From the NCBI RefSeq assembly GCF_963675395.1, contig NZ_OY776222.1:1364001-1428000 (forward strand): 64,000 nucleotides of DNA. The letters are read 5' to 3'. This document shows, in pieces, positions 18,794-28,425 of this stretch. The notes under the pieces were generated by a model. The model did no database searches. It was not told where the DNA came from and saw only the letters and a list, made by a program, of their open reading frames with translations. The position numbers and the translations under genes were made by a program. This DNA is from an uncultured Vibrio sp. (GTDB lineage Bacteria; Pseudomonadota; Gammaproteobacteria; Enterobacterales; Vibrionaceae). How positions within the stretch are numbered: the first letter of the stretch is position 1; each line of letters starts with the position of its first letter.

Positions 18794-20260
18794 ATGGATT
18801 GGTACACCCCTTCAAATATTACTATCCCTAAAGGGCATTTTATTGATGGTCAACTTATAACGATGGATGACGATTTAGCTTTAGACGTGACTTGTCCTTC
18901 AACAGGTAGGCCTTATGCTTCTTTAGGTTGCGCATCTATTGCAACCACTGAGTTAGCGATAGAAAAATCCCATCTAGCCTTTGAAACAACAAACTGGGCA
19001 TCCATACCGCCAAGAGAAAGAGCGGCATTTTTGTACAAATGGTCTTCACTTATAAAAGAGAATGCAACACAACTGGCTGAATTAGAGTCACTGGGTTCAA
19101 GTCGCCCATACTACGAAGTATTACAATGGGATATTCCTTATGTAGTCGATTGCCTTAATTTTTTTGCAGAACTGGCAGACAAGCATGGTGGTTATGTCGG
19201 TGCAACTCAACAAGATCGTTTAGGTATGGTTATAAATCAGCCTTACGGTGTTATCGGCGCAATCGCACCATGGAATTTCCCGATGAGCATGTTGGTCTGG
19301 AAAGTGGCCCCTGCTCTTGCAGCAGGAAATGCTGTGGTATTGAAACCTTCCGAACTTACCCCATTCACAGCAGTTTATCTTGCCAAATTGGCTTGTGAAG
19401 CTGGGATTCCAGACAACATTTTTAATGTCGTACAAGGGGATGGAAAAACAGTTGGCCAAACCCTATGTCGCCACCCGAAAATTGGCAAGGTCACATTTAC
19501 TGGTTCCACCGCTACCGGTGCTGCAATTATGTCTACTTGTGCTCTGAACGGGCCAAAGATGTCTACTTTAGAACTAGGAGGCAAAAGCCCACAAATAGTA
19601 TTCGCCGACGCAGATATAGAAAAAACAGCCCTAATGGTTGCGAAAGCTATTACTGGTAATGCTGGTCAGGTTTGTGTTTCAGGCTCCAGACTCATTGTTC
19701 ATCAATCCATCGCAGAACAAATGACGGAAATTGTTATTAGCCATTTTAAAGATCTAAAGTCCGGCCCAACGTGGGAAAAAGAAACGACGCTTCCCCCTAT
19801 TATCTCGGCCAATCAGGCAGACAGAATTCAGTCCATCATAAATCAAAGCATCGAAGAAGGTGCAGAATTACTCTACGGCGGCGAGTTAATAAAAAACGGT
19901 GGCAGTTTTTGTAAGCCAACCTTGCTGAAAGTAACACAGACAAACAATTGTGCTGTTGAACAAGAAATTTTTGGACCGGTATTAACACTTCAGACATTTG
20001 ACACTGATGAGCAGGCCTGGGAACTGGCCGGTCACAAGAGCTATGGATTAGCTGCGGGAATCCATACTAAAGATATTAATCGAGCTCTAACTGGCATGCG
20101 CCGTATTGATGCCGGCTCAGTATGGATTAACCGTTATGGTCGCTCTTTTGACCACATTATGCCTACAGGCGGCTTTAAATCCTCTGGTATAGGTAAAGAC
20201 ATCGGTGTAGAAGCATTTCAGGGCAGCATGCGAAGTAAAAGTGTATTAATAGATTTCTAG
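18794..20260 (+). CDS. NAD(P)-dependent aldehyde dehydrogenase
   Basis: The 488-aa protein is a complete ALDH: cofactor-site APWNFPMSM, GSTATGAAI, catalytic glutamate in LELGGKSPQ and nucleophilic cysteine in GNAGQVCVSGSR, with the terminal PTGGFKSSGIGKD. It resembles betaine/gamma-aminobutyraldehyde dehydrogenases and would oxidise an aldehyde made by one of the amine oxidases downstream. ATG 18794 follows TTAGGACATGACAT. A strong terminator ends this transcript, so it is a separate unit in the cluster. Confidence 0.92.
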   Translation: MDWYTPSNITIPKGHFIDGQLITMDDDLALDVTCPSTGRPYASLGCASIATTELAIEKSHLAFETTNWASIPPRERAAFLYKWSSLIKENATQLAELESLGSSRPYYEVLQWDIPYVVDCLNFFAELADKHGGYVGATQQDRLGMVINQPYGVIGAIAPWNFPMSMLVWKVAPALAAGNAVVLKPSELTPFTAVYLAKLACEAGIPDNIFNVVQGDGKTVGQTLCRHPKIGKVTFTGSTATGAAIMSTCALNGPKMSTLELGGKSPQIVFADADIEKTALMVAKAITGNAGQVCVSGSRLIVHQSIAEQMTEIVISHFKDLKSGPTWEKETTLPPIISANQADRIQSIINQSIEEGAELLYGGELIKNGGSFCKPTLLKVTQTNNCAVEQEIFGPVLTLQTFDTDEQAWELAGHKSYGLAAGIHTKDINRALTGMRRIDAGSVWINRYGRSFDHIMPTGGFKSSGIGKDIGVEAFQGSMRSKSVLIDF

Positions 20261-20282
20261 CTACATCACAATATAAATCATG

Positions 20283-20305
20283 GGGAACTCAGGTTCCCTT
20301 TTTTT
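20283..20305 (+). terminator. intrinsic terminator after the aldehyde dehydrogenase gene
   Basis: GGGAAC-TCAG-GTTCCC stem-loop followed by seven T residues. Confidence 0.9.
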
Positions 20306-20654
20306 GTTCCCGACAGTAGGTAATGCGGTCAGCACACCATGCTGCTCCACTATCTATAATGTCGGAACATTAAGCCTCACGCCCTGCTCCTTACCATTTA
20401 TTAATTTATACAATCCATTGTTCTAAAAGGCTTATAGCCAAAATCAGGTTTACTTTTAAACGTAATTTATTGCTGAAAAACCCAAAACTATTTGAACGGC
20501 ATTACCTGCTGTCACCCTAGCTAAAAAAGTATATTTCAATTTCTGCGTCTGCAAATTAAACCATATCTGCTGCACCCATATGATGTAATAAATATCAGTT
20601 GAGGAAAGGCATTTCTATTTCCTTTTTTGTTACTTCAGTTTTAAGGATGACACT
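20306..20654 (+). promoter_or_regulatory. upstream region of the HAD/oxidase/transporter operon
   Basis: About 350 bp without a gene. It must contain the promoter of the long catabolic operon starting at 20655. It is AT-rich near 20530-20620. I see no clear copy of the inverted repeat found at 18681 and 34720. AAGGATGACACT precedes the first ATG. Confidence 0.4.
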
Positions 20655-21329
20655 ATGAGTACACTTAAGCCTAAATTCATCACGTTTGATTGTTACGGCA
20701 CGCTAACAAACTTCCAAATGGGCACTATGACGCGAGAGATATTTAAGGACAGAATTTCTCCGGAACGCATGGAAGCATTTGTTCAAGGTTTTAGTAAATA
20801 CCGTTTAGATGAAGTGATGGGCGAATGGCAACCTTACGATCAAGTACTTAAAAGTGCTCTGGAACGTACCTGTAAACGCTGGGGAATCGCATACAATGAT
20901 GCTGAAGGACAAAGCTATTACGATGCAGTACCAACCTGGGGACCACATGCAGATGTACCATCAGGTCTTGCTCGTCTTGCAAAAGAGTTTCCACTGGTCA
21001 TTTACTCAAATGCGAGCGACAGCCAAATCAACAGCAACGTAGAACAGCTTGGAGCTCCTTTCCACCGTGTATTTACTGCAGAAGAGGCGAAGGTATATAA
21101 ACCACGCTTAGCAGCATTTGAATACATGATCGACAACCTTGGTTGTGCTCCGGAAGAAATTCTTCACGTTTCATCAAGCTTCCGTTACGACTTGTTCTCT
21201 GCTGATGATATGGGTATCAAGAACAAGGCGTTTATTGCTCGTGGTCATGAGCAGCCAGCAAACAGCATTTACTCTTACCACCAGGTGCCTGACATCAACG
21301 GACTTGCTGACTTATTAGGTCTTGACTAA
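20655..21329 (+). CDS. HAD-superfamily hydrolase, haloacid dehalogenase type II-like
   Basis: The 224-aa protein has HAD motif I TFDCYGTLT with nucleophile D12, motif II VIYSNAS and the later lysine in EAKVYKPRL, the pattern of class-I haloacid dehalogenase-like proteins. The family includes true L-2-haloacid dehalogenases and many phosphatases, so the reaction is open. It is the first gene of a plus-strand operon, 23 bp before the FAD oxidase. Confidence 0.8.
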   Translation: MSTLKPKFITFDCYGTLTNFQMGTMTREIFKDRISPERMEAFVQGFSKYRLDEVMGEWQPYDQVLKSALERTCKRWGIAYNDAEGQSYYDAVPTWGPHADVPSGLARLAKEFPLVIYSNASDSQINSNVEQLGAPFHRVFTAEEAKVYKPRLAAFEYMIDNLGCAPEEILHVSSSFRYDLFSADDMGIKNKAFIARGHEQPANSIYSYHQVPDINGLADLLGLD

Positions 21330-21352
21330 CCCATACGGATCAGGAGTCGGCT

Positions 21353-22627
21353 ATGATCAATCAATCATTTTGGATCGACACTAAACCAGCGTTTAAGTTA
21401 GGTACTGATCAATTTGGTAGTAGTCACTACGACGTGGCTATTATTGGCGGTGGGCTTACTGGGCTGGCAGCAGCCCATACCTTAGCAAAACAAGGTGCCT
21501 CTGTTGCGTTATTTGAAAGCGGTCAAATCATGGAGCAGGCATCGGGGCAAAATGGCGGCCAGTGTAGCACTGGTGTCGCTCAGGATTTTGCTTCACTTGC
21601 TTCTACCATCGGCCTTGAAAAAGCCAAGCGCTACTACAATGCGTATTCGGACGCCGTAGATTATTTGCGCAACATTATTATCGAAGAAAACATTGAGTGT
21701 GAGTATCGGGAAAGTGGCAAATTAAAACTGGCAGCAAAACCACAACATGCTGAAAAAATTCATAAGACTTATGAGCTAATCAAGCAAGAAGTGGACTCTA
21801 ATGTTGAGTTTCTTGATGCGAATGCCGTGAAAAGTGAAATTGCTTCTGATGAGTTTTACGCTGGAATGGTTCAGAAAAATGCTTTCCAGATCCACGTTGG
21901 TAAACTGGGTATAGGCATTGCAAACAGTGCTGCCAACTATGGCGCGCACATATTTGAGAACAATCCAGTCACTGGCATTAAAAACCAGGGTCAGCAATAC
22001 TCCATTGAATCTCCCAAAGGAAAAATTACCGCTAAAGACGTCATTGTTGCTAGTGGAATAAGTAAAGATGGGCCTTTGGGATGGTTCCGACGCCGTATTG
22101 TGCCAGTTGGAAGCTTCATTCTCGTAACGGAGAAAATAGACCCCAAAATCATTGAACGTCTGATGCCAAACAAACGTTCATATGTAACCAGTCGAATCAT
22201 CGGTAATTACTTCCGTGTTATGGGTGATGACCGACTCCTGTTCGGAGGCCGCGCTCGCTTCGCGATGTCCGATTCGAAATCTGATGCTATCAGTGGGCAA
22301 ATTCTACTCAAAGCTATGGGTGATATGTTCCCTGATTTGAAAGATGTCAAAGCTACCCATTGCTGGGGTGGACTGGTCGATATCACACCTAATCGTTTAC
22401 CGAAAGCTGGTCAACATGATGGGATGTTCTATGCCATGGGCTACAGCGGCCATGGCGTACAAATGTCTGCATTTATGGGTCAGCAAATGGCAAAAATGAT
22501 TTCTGGTGACAGCAATGCTAACCCCTGGAATGAGGAGTCCTGGTACCCAATACCTGCGTACAACGGAAAACCATGGTTCCTTCCAATGGTCGGTGCTTAT
22601 TACCGGCTCCAGGATTATCTCCATTAA
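21353..22627 (+). CDS. FAD-dependent amine oxidoreductase, PuuB-like (DAO family)
   Basis: The 424-aa flavoprotein has the Rossmann signature VAIIGGGLTGLAAAHTLAKQ near residue 28, EQASGQNGGQCS as the DAO-family FAD contact, and the C-terminal CWGGLVDITPNRLP and YSGHGVQ. This is the architecture of gamma-glutamylputrescine oxidase (PuuB) and related secondary-amine oxidases. It probably converts an N-substituted amine to an aldehyde that an ALDH of the cluster oxidises. The precise substrate is not shown. Confidence 0.85.
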   Translation: MINQSFWIDTKPAFKLGTDQFGSSHYDVAIIGGGLTGLAAAHTLAKQGASVALFESGQIMEQASGQNGGQCSTGVAQDFASLASTIGLEKAKRYYNAYSDAVDYLRNIIIEENIECEYRESGKLKLAAKPQHAEKIHKTYELIKQEVDSNVEFLDANAVKSEIASDEFYAGMVQKNAFQIHVGKLGIGIANSAANYGAHIFENNPVTGIKNQGQQYSIESPKGKITAKDVIVASGISKDGPLGWFRRRIVPVGSFILVTEKIDPKIIERLMPNKRSYVTSRIIGNYFRVMGDDRLLFGGRARFAMSDSKSDAISGQILLKAMGDMFPDLKDVKATHCWGGLVDITPNRLPKAGQHDGMFYAMGYSGHGVQMSAFMGQQMAKMISGDSNANPWNEESWYPIPAYNGKPWFLPMVGAYYRLQDYLH

Positions 22628-22674
22628 TTTAAGGGTCGTATGTATAACTCGTAATATAGAAAGGACGCAATATT

Positions 22675-24303
22675 ATGAAAGATAAGAAAATTATTACTGG
22701 ACAAGAGTGTATAAATGATTTTGAAAGGCTAACTCAAGAAGGCCGTTCAAGACGCAATTTATTGAAATCTTTCGGTGTAGCGGGTTTAGCATTCGCTGCA
22801 GCCAGTGCAACGTCAGTTCCCTTTAATGTGTTAGCTCAAGCTGAAGACTCAAAACCAGCGGTTGGAGAGCCCGGCGGCAAAATCCGGGTCGCAAGTTTAT
22901 CATCATCCACTTCCGATACTTTAGACCCAGCCAAAGGCGCTCTATCCACAGATTACACTCGTCATTACATGGTCTATAACGGTCTGACCAAGTTTGACGA
23001 ACATCTGGTTCCACATATGGAACTTGCTGAAAGCATCGATAATGAAAACGCGACTATCTGGCACATTAAATTACGTCAAGGCGTCCTTTTCCACGATGGC
23101 AAAGAACTAACTTCTGAAGACGTCGTATATTCGCTTAACCGCCATAAAGATCCTGCCATTGGATCAAAGGTAATGGGGTTAGCAGAGCAATTTAAGACGA
23201 TTAAAGCGGCCGGAAAATACGAAGTAACGATTGAACTTCAATCGCCAAATGCTGAATTACCTTCTATTCTAGCCGTTTCTCACATGCTTATCGTTCCAGC
23301 TCATGTCAGCGACTTGAGTAAAGGTATTGGTACAGGTCCATTCAAAGTTAAAAACTTCAAACCAGGGATGCAAACCGTAGTAGTTAAAAACGAAAACTAC
23401 TGGAAACCAGGCCTGCCATACCTTGATGAAATCACCCTTTTCGCTATCCCGGATGAGCCGTCGCGCGTAAACGCACTGTTATCAGGAGAAGTTCATGTCA
23501 TCAACAACGTTGACCCTCGTTCAACACAGCGAATAGCAGCAAGTCAAGGCCACCAATTCGTTAACGCGCCATCGGGTAACTATACCGATCTTATCGTTCG
23601 TCAGGATATGATGCCAGGTAAGAGTGCTGAATTTACTGAAGCCATGAAACTGTTGATGGACAGGGAACAAATTAAATCAGCAATATTCCAGGATTTTGCA
23701 GTTGTCGGTAACGACACCCCTATTGCTCCGGGAGCGCGTTACTTCAATAGCGAACTACCACAGACACAATATGACCCGGATAAAGCTAAATATCTAGTTA
23801 AAAAAGCGGGACTGGCCGACGCCAAAATACCATTAGTGGCATCAACAGCAGCAACCAGCTCGGTTGAAATAGCAGTACTAATGCAACAATCTGCGGCTAA
23901 AGTCGGTATCAATATTGATGTGCAGACCAAACCCGCAGATGGATATTGGTCAAATCACTGGGCTAAGCACCCACTTAGCTTCGGTAATATAAACCCACGC
24001 CCTAACGCTGACATTATATTCTCACAATTTTTCTTATCCAGTGCGTCGTGGAACGAATCTAAGTGGAAAAACAGCCGGTTTGATCAACTTCTTCTGGATG
24101 CACGTAAAGAGACAGATGACAGCAAACGTGGCCAGATGTATGCGGAAATGCAAACCTTGGTTAATCAAACCAGCGGTATTGGTATTCCTGTCTTTATTAG
24201 TAATATCGACGGTGTAGATTCACGATTGAAAGGCTATGGTACAAACCCACTCGGTGGCTTCATGGGATATATGTTCGCGGAAAAAGTATGGCTTGATGCT
24301 TAA
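22675..24303 (+). CDS. peptide/opine-type ABC transporter binding protein with Tat signal (SBP_bac_5)
   Basis: The 542-aa protein is a family-5 extracellular solute-binding protein like DppA/OppA (YNGLTKFDEHLVPHMELAES, then LRQGVLFHDGKELTSEDVVY). Its N-terminus has a twin-arginine signal, SRRNLLKSFGVAG with RR at 26-27, a hydrophobic stretch and a likely cleavage after LAQA near residue 55. It should therefore be exported folded by the Tat system. The ligand is unknown; the family binds peptides, opines and similar compounds. It leads the four-gene importer set. Confidence 0.9.
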   Translation: MKDKKIITGQECINDFERLTQEGRSRRNLLKSFGVAGLAFAAASATSVPFNVLAQAEDSKPAVGEPGGKIRVASLSSSTSDTLDPAKGALSTDYTRHYMVYNGLTKFDEHLVPHMELAESIDNENATIWHIKLRQGVLFHDGKELTSEDVVYSLNRHKDPAIGSKVMGLAEQFKTIKAAGKYEVTIELQSPNAELPSILAVSHMLIVPAHVSDLSKGIGTGPFKVKNFKPGMQTVVVKNENYWKPGLPYLDEITLFAIPDEPSRVNALLSGEVHVINNVDPRSTQRIAASQGHQFVNAPSGNYTDLIVRQDMMPGKSAEFTEAMKLLMDREQIKSAIFQDFAVVGNDTPIAPGARYFNSELPQTQYDPDKAKYLVKKAGLADAKIPLVASTAATSSVEIAVLMQQSAAKVGINIDVQTKPADGYWSNHWAKHPLSFGNINPRPNADIIFSQFFLSSASWNESKWKNSRFDQLLLDARKETDDSKRGQMYAEMQTLVNQTSGIGIPVFISNIDGVDSRLKGYGTNPLGGFMGYMFAEKVWLDA

Positions 24304-24340
24304 GGCCTAGCTGAATTGTTATTTCCCATACCCTGATGAA

Positions 24341-24394
24341 AAAGTTGTAACGTGAGCAACAACTATGACGCTCTACCAGCCACGTTGCAACTTT
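24341..24394 (+). promoter_or_regulatory. long hairpin between binding-protein and permease genes
   Basis: AAAGTTGTAACGTG (24341-24354) pairs with CACGTTGCAACTTT (24381-24394), a 14-bp stem with one G-U pair in RNA and a 26-nt loop, and no T-run. Such stem-loops after a binding-protein gene usually protect its mRNA from 3' decay, giving more binding protein than membrane subunits. Confidence 0.65.
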
Positions 24395-24433
24395 CAATAT
24401 TAAAGGGTCCCCAATAAAAACCGAGGTTGCCTG

Positions 24434-25393
24434 ATGAATAATATTTTGTTAGTTCTCGTCGTACGTAGGCTTCTCAGTGCCTTACTTACACTGTTTCTCG
24501 TCTCGATTGTTGTTTTTGCTATTACCAACATACTACCGGGTGATGCTGCGCAACAGATTCTGGGACAATTTGCGATGCCTGAACAAGTTGCAGCTTTACG
24601 AAGTCAATTAGGGCTCGACCAACCAGCTACAACACGCTACTTTCACTGGTTATTCAATTTGCTTAGCGGTGATCTGGGGCAATCATTTGCCAATAATATG
24701 CCAGTAAGCGAACTTATGGATGACCGTTTACAAAACACTCTGATGTTAGCAGCAGCCACATCGATAGTATCAGTACCTATCGCTCTGATGCTTGGCATTT
24801 GGTCAGCGATTTACCGAAATGGGCGCCTGGATCGAGTGCTCAACCTCATCACACTATCTTTGGTGGCTGTTCCTGAATTTTTAGTGGCAACCATTGCCGT
24901 GCTTATCTTCGCAGTAAAACTACACTGGTTCTCAGCTATCTCTTACGGCGGTTATGGTGAAGGTATTCTCGATTTTTTACGCTCCTATACTCTACCCGTA
25001 ATGACATTGTGTTTCGTCATTACCGCACAGATGGCGCGTATGACACGAGCTGCCATGGTTGACGAGTTAAGCACAAGTTATATAGAAATGGCTCACCTGA
25101 AAGGCCTATCCACCATAAGAATAGCTTTCATTCACGCTCTGCCTAATGCCATTGGACCCATCGCCAACGCAGTAGCATTAAGTCTGTCTTATCTGTTTGG
25201 AGGCGTGGTAATTGTCGAAGCCATATTCAATTTCCCTGGTATTGCCGGACTAATGGTTGATGCTGTTACCAACCGAGACATCGCATTAATTCAGGCTTGT
25301 ACCATGTTGTTCTGCACTGGCTATTTAGTTCTTATTTTACTAGCTGACATCAGTGCCATCGTATTCAACCCAAGATTAAGGAATAAAGTATGA
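24434..25393 (+). CDS. ABC transporter permease, DppB/OppB-like
   Basis: The 319-aa inner-membrane protein has about six membrane helices and the DppB-type features LPGDAAQQILG near the N-terminus and the EAA loop YIEMAHLKGLSTIRIAFIHALPN (quoted in part here as residues near 215-235). With the next gene it forms the channel of the importer. The stop overlaps the next start (ATGATG at 25390), indicating coupling. Confidence 0.9.
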   Translation: MNNILLVLVVRRLLSALLTLFLVSIVVFAITNILPGDAAQQILGQFAMPEQVAALRSQLGLDQPATTRYFHWLFNLLSGDLGQSFANNMPVSELMDDRLQNTLMLAAATSIVSVPIALMLGIWSAIYRNGRLDRVLNLITLSLVAVPEFLVATIAVLIFAVKLHWFSAISYGGYGEGILDFLRSYTLPVMTLCFVITAQMARMTRAAMVDELSTSYIEMAHLKGLSTIRIAFIHALPNAIGPIANAVALSLSYLFGGVVIVEAIFNFPGIAGLMVDAVTNRDIALIQACTMLFCTGYLVLILLADISAIVFNPRLRNKV

Positions 25394-26217
25394 TGAGTTC
25401 TAAACATCAATCGAAGATTCTTGGGTCACTCAAAGGAATCAGTTCTATTATTTGTGTCATTGCACTTCTTGTGGCGGTATTTGGTCCGTGGCTTGCGCCA
25501 CACAGCGTAGGTCAGGTTGTTTCTAAAACCATTTTCGCACCAATGAGCATTGACTTTCCTCTTGGTACTGATTATCTGGGCCGAGATAATCTGAGCCGTA
25601 TTTTAAACGCTATGCGCTATACTGTTGGACTCGCACTTGTTGCTTCCGTGCTTGCATCAAGCATAGGGACACTAGTGGCTCTCATCTCCGTAATTTCACC
25701 ACGCTGGCTGGAAGAGGTCATTATCCGCCTTGTAGATGCCTTGATTTCTATTCCAAGTAAAATGCTGGCGCTGGTTATCGTCGCTGGTTTTGGTTCCTCG
25801 GTTCATCTTCTTATCATCACAGCCGTATTTGGCTATGCGCCAGGCGCGTTTCGAATTGCTTATAGTCTAGCGGTGAACCAATCAGAACTGGAATATGTAC
25901 AAGTGGCTAAAATTCGGGGGGAAAATCCATTCTATATCGCGATAAGAGAAATTTTACCTAACATTCTCAATCCGGTTCTCGCCGATTTTGGCTTACGTTT
26001 TGTTTTCATCGTTCTTTTACTTAGCGGTTTGAGTTTCCTTGGATTAGGTATCCAGCCACCAAATGCAGATTTAGGCTCTTTGGTTCGTGAAAACATTGGT
26101 GGCCTTAGCCAGGGAGCGGCAGCGTTAATTGCACCAGCTTCTGCTATTGGCATCATGACTGTCGCTGTCAATATTGTTATTGACCGTATTGCCGAACAAC
26201 GCAACGCACAACGCTAA
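25390..26217 (+). CDS. ABC transporter permease, DppC/OppC-like
   Basis: The 275-aa permease has the DppC pattern DFPLGTDYLGRDNLSRIL after the first helix and the EAA loop YVQVAKIRGENPFYIA. The first ATG overlaps the dppB-like stop. It pairs with the preceding permease. Confidence 0.9.
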   Translation: MMSSKHQSKILGSLKGISSIICVIALLVAVFGPWLAPHSVGQVVSKTIFAPMSIDFPLGTDYLGRDNLSRILNAMRYTVGLALVASVLASSIGTLVALISVISPRWLEEVIIRLVDALISIPSKMLALVIVAGFGSSVHLLIITAVFGYAPGAFRIAYSLAVNQSELEYVQVAKIRGENPFYIAIREILPNILNPVLADFGLRFVFIVLLLSGLSFLGLGIQPPNADLGSLVRENIGGLSQGAAALIAPASAIGIMTVAVNIVIDRIAEQRNAQR

Positions 26218-26227
26218 GGAAAGCACA

Positions 26228-28117
26228 ATGAGCAAGTTTATTGATATCAAAGGATTGTGTATCAGTGCAACACAAAACGAGCAGTCGATAAAAATAGTGA
26301 ACAACGTGAGCTTTTCTCTTGAAAAAGGTAAGGTTCTCGCATTGATCGGTGAATCGGGCTCAGGTAAAACCACTATCGCTTTATCACTTTTGGGGTACAC
26401 CAAACCTGGATGCTATTTTTCCGGCGGCGAAGTGTGGCTGGATAATGACAACCTGCTAAATTCTACACCAGCGCAACTGCGTGAATGGCGTGGCAAGCGC
26501 ATCACCTATATAGCTCAAAGTGCAGCAGCAGCCTTTAACCCAAGTAAAAAGTTGATTGATCAGGTTATTGAGTCTGCACTACTAAAAGGGTTAGGCACGA
26601 GAAACCAACTGATGGTAAAGGCTGTCGCCCTATTCCGCGAATTAGCTTTACCTAATCCTGACGAAATTGGTCAACGTTATCCACATGAAGTATCCGGCGG
26701 CCAGCTACAAAGAATCATGGCGGCGATGGCATTAATCGTTGACCCAGAATTAGTGATTCTCGATGAACCAACTACAGCGTTAGACGTAACAACTCAGGTT
26801 GAAGTATTACAGGCGTTCCGCAAAGTTGTACAACAGCGTAGTGTTACTGCAGTTTATGTTTCTCATGATCTCGCCGTTGTTGCACAAGTCGCTGATAAAG
26901 TGGTTGTTCTCAATGACGGTGAGACAAAAGAGATAAACACACTGGAAAGTGTCATTACTCAACCAAATCACCCGTACACCAAACAACTCATGGAGGCGGC
27001 AACCCCGAAATCATCGATCAAACAAACGGACTGCATTGGTGAAATAAATAACCCGGCTAAAGAACCATTATTAACCGTACGCAAATTAGTCGCAGGCTAT
27101 GGTAAAAGAGATTCCCGTGGCATGCCTGATTTTCCGGTATTAGACGACATCAACTTTAATCTTTATCCAGGGCAGGCAATCGGAATTATTGGGGAATCAG
27201 GTTCAGGTAAATCAACTCTGGCAAAAACACTGGTCGGTATGTTGCCTATGGCTTTAGGCGCGGCAAAATTTAATGGTGAAGAACTATCACCTACACTCAG
27301 TGACCGTAGTAAAGTTCACTGCCAGAAGATACAGTTGGTGTTTCAAAGTGCTGATACGGCGCTCAATCCGAAACACACTGTAAAGCAACTTCTTGAACGC
27401 CCTCTTAAAGCGTATTTTAAAATGACAAGTAAAGAGCGTCTGGCAAGGATTCAAGAGCTGATTTCGCTTGTTCAACTGCCTTCCGATGTTATTGAGCGTA
27501 AACCATCCGCATTATCCGGCGGGCAAAAACAACGCGTCAACTTAGCTCGCGCATTAGCAGCAGAACCCGATATCATCATTTGTGATGAAGTCACTTCTGC
27601 ATTAGACACCGTTGTCGCCGCCGCAATTTTAGAACTACTTAACGACTTAAAACAACGCCTTGGGTTCTCCTATCTGTTTATCAGTCACGATATGCATAGC
27701 GTTGAAAAACTATGTGATGATGTCATTGTTTTGTATAAAGGGAATCAGGTTCAGACCGCACCAGTACAACGTCTGTATGACGGAGCTCTCCACCCGTACA
27801 CCGCATTACTGATGGATTCCATCCCGCAAATACGTCCTAATTGGATTAATGAACCTAGGGTGGCCACTCAGGTTGTCGAGTTGATCCCTCATCGTCAACA
27901 TGCTGAAGTTTGTTCATTCATCGATCGTTGTACAAAACGCATGACACATTTATGTGCTCTCACAGCACCAAGCCGTCGAGCATCCGGGGAAAGCGGTCAC
28001 GTGTTATGTCATCTGCCTGACGAACATTTACCTAAGTTAGCTTCAATGACGAAGCCTCCTGAAAACAACAATATTCACGTTCTGATGCCGAACAAAGAAA
28101 AGGAACAATACGCATGA
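26228..28117 (+). CDS. fused ABC ATPase, DppD-DppF type
   Basis: The 629-aa protein contains two complete ATPase domains. The first has GESGSGKTT and SGGQLQR with LVILDEP; the second has GESGSGKST and SGGQKQR with IIICDEV. Each domain is followed by the oligopeptide-transporter extension (NHPYTKQL; LHPYTALL). The usual separate DppD and DppF are thus one chain. Open frame extends to 26174, but ATG 26228 after GGAAAGCAC is chosen. Its end overlaps the ferredoxin-like subunit gene by 4 bp, tying import to catabolism. Confidence 0.9.
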   Translation: MSKFIDIKGLCISATQNEQSIKIVNNVSFSLEKGKVLALIGESGSGKTTIALSLLGYTKPGCYFSGGEVWLDNDNLLNSTPAQLREWRGKRITYIAQSAAAAFNPSKKLIDQVIESALLKGLGTRNQLMVKAVALFRELALPNPDEIGQRYPHEVSGGQLQRIMAAMALIVDPELVILDEPTTALDVTTQVEVLQAFRKVVQQRSVTAVYVSHDLAVVAQVADKVVVLNDGETKEINTLESVITQPNHPYTKQLMEAATPKSSIKQTDCIGEINNPAKEPLLTVRKLVAGYGKRDSRGMPDFPVLDDINFNLYPGQAIGIIGESGSGKSTLAKTLVGMLPMALGAAKFNGEELSPTLSDRSKVHCQKIQLVFQSADTALNPKHTVKQLLERPLKAYFKMTSKERLARIQELISLVQLPSDVIERKPSALSGGQKQRVNLARALAAEPDIIICDEVTSALDTVVAAAILELLNDLKQRLGFSYLFISHDMHSVEKLCDDVIVLYKGNQVQTAPVQRLYDGALHPYTALLMDSIPQIRPNWINEPRVATQVVELIPHRQHAEVCSFIDRCTKRMTHLCALTAPSRRASGESGHVLCHLPDEHLPKLASMTKPPENNNIHVLMPNKEKEQYA

Positions 28118-28425
28118 GTGCAAGATTTATTCGATTAAATGAAACGGACAGGAAGCCCGTAACACTAATTGTTGATGGTCAATCTGTGGAGGCATTAGAA
28201 GGCGATACGCTAATGATGGCAGTTTTGTCTTATCAGCAGACATTACGCAGTAATGATTTTGACGATAAACCTCGTTCCGGTTTTTGTCTTATGGGGGCTT
28301 GTCAGGATTGTTGGGTATGGACAGAAAATGGCGAACGTATACGTTCGTGTACAACGTATGTTGAACAGGGATTGAAGATTGTAACCCGTGAACCGGAGGC
28401 CTTATGGAAAATCCAAGAGTGGTAA
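28114..28425 (+). CDS. 2Fe-2S small subunit of an HcnABC/opine-oxidase-like dehydrogenase
   Basis: The 103-aa protein is a Fer2_4-type [2Fe-2S] subunit with cysteines in GFCLMGACQDC and RSCTTYV. Such proteins are the small subunit of hydrogen-cyanide synthase (HcnA), octopine/nopaline oxidases and D-amino-acid or hydroxyproline dehydrogenases. It overlaps the next gene by 22 bp, as expected for subunits of one complex. Confidence 0.85.
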   Translation: MSARFIRLNETDRKPVTLIVDGQSVEALEGDTLMMAVLSYQQTLRSNDFDDKPRSGFCLMGACQDCWVWTENGERIRSCTTYVEQGLKIVTREPEALWKIQEW

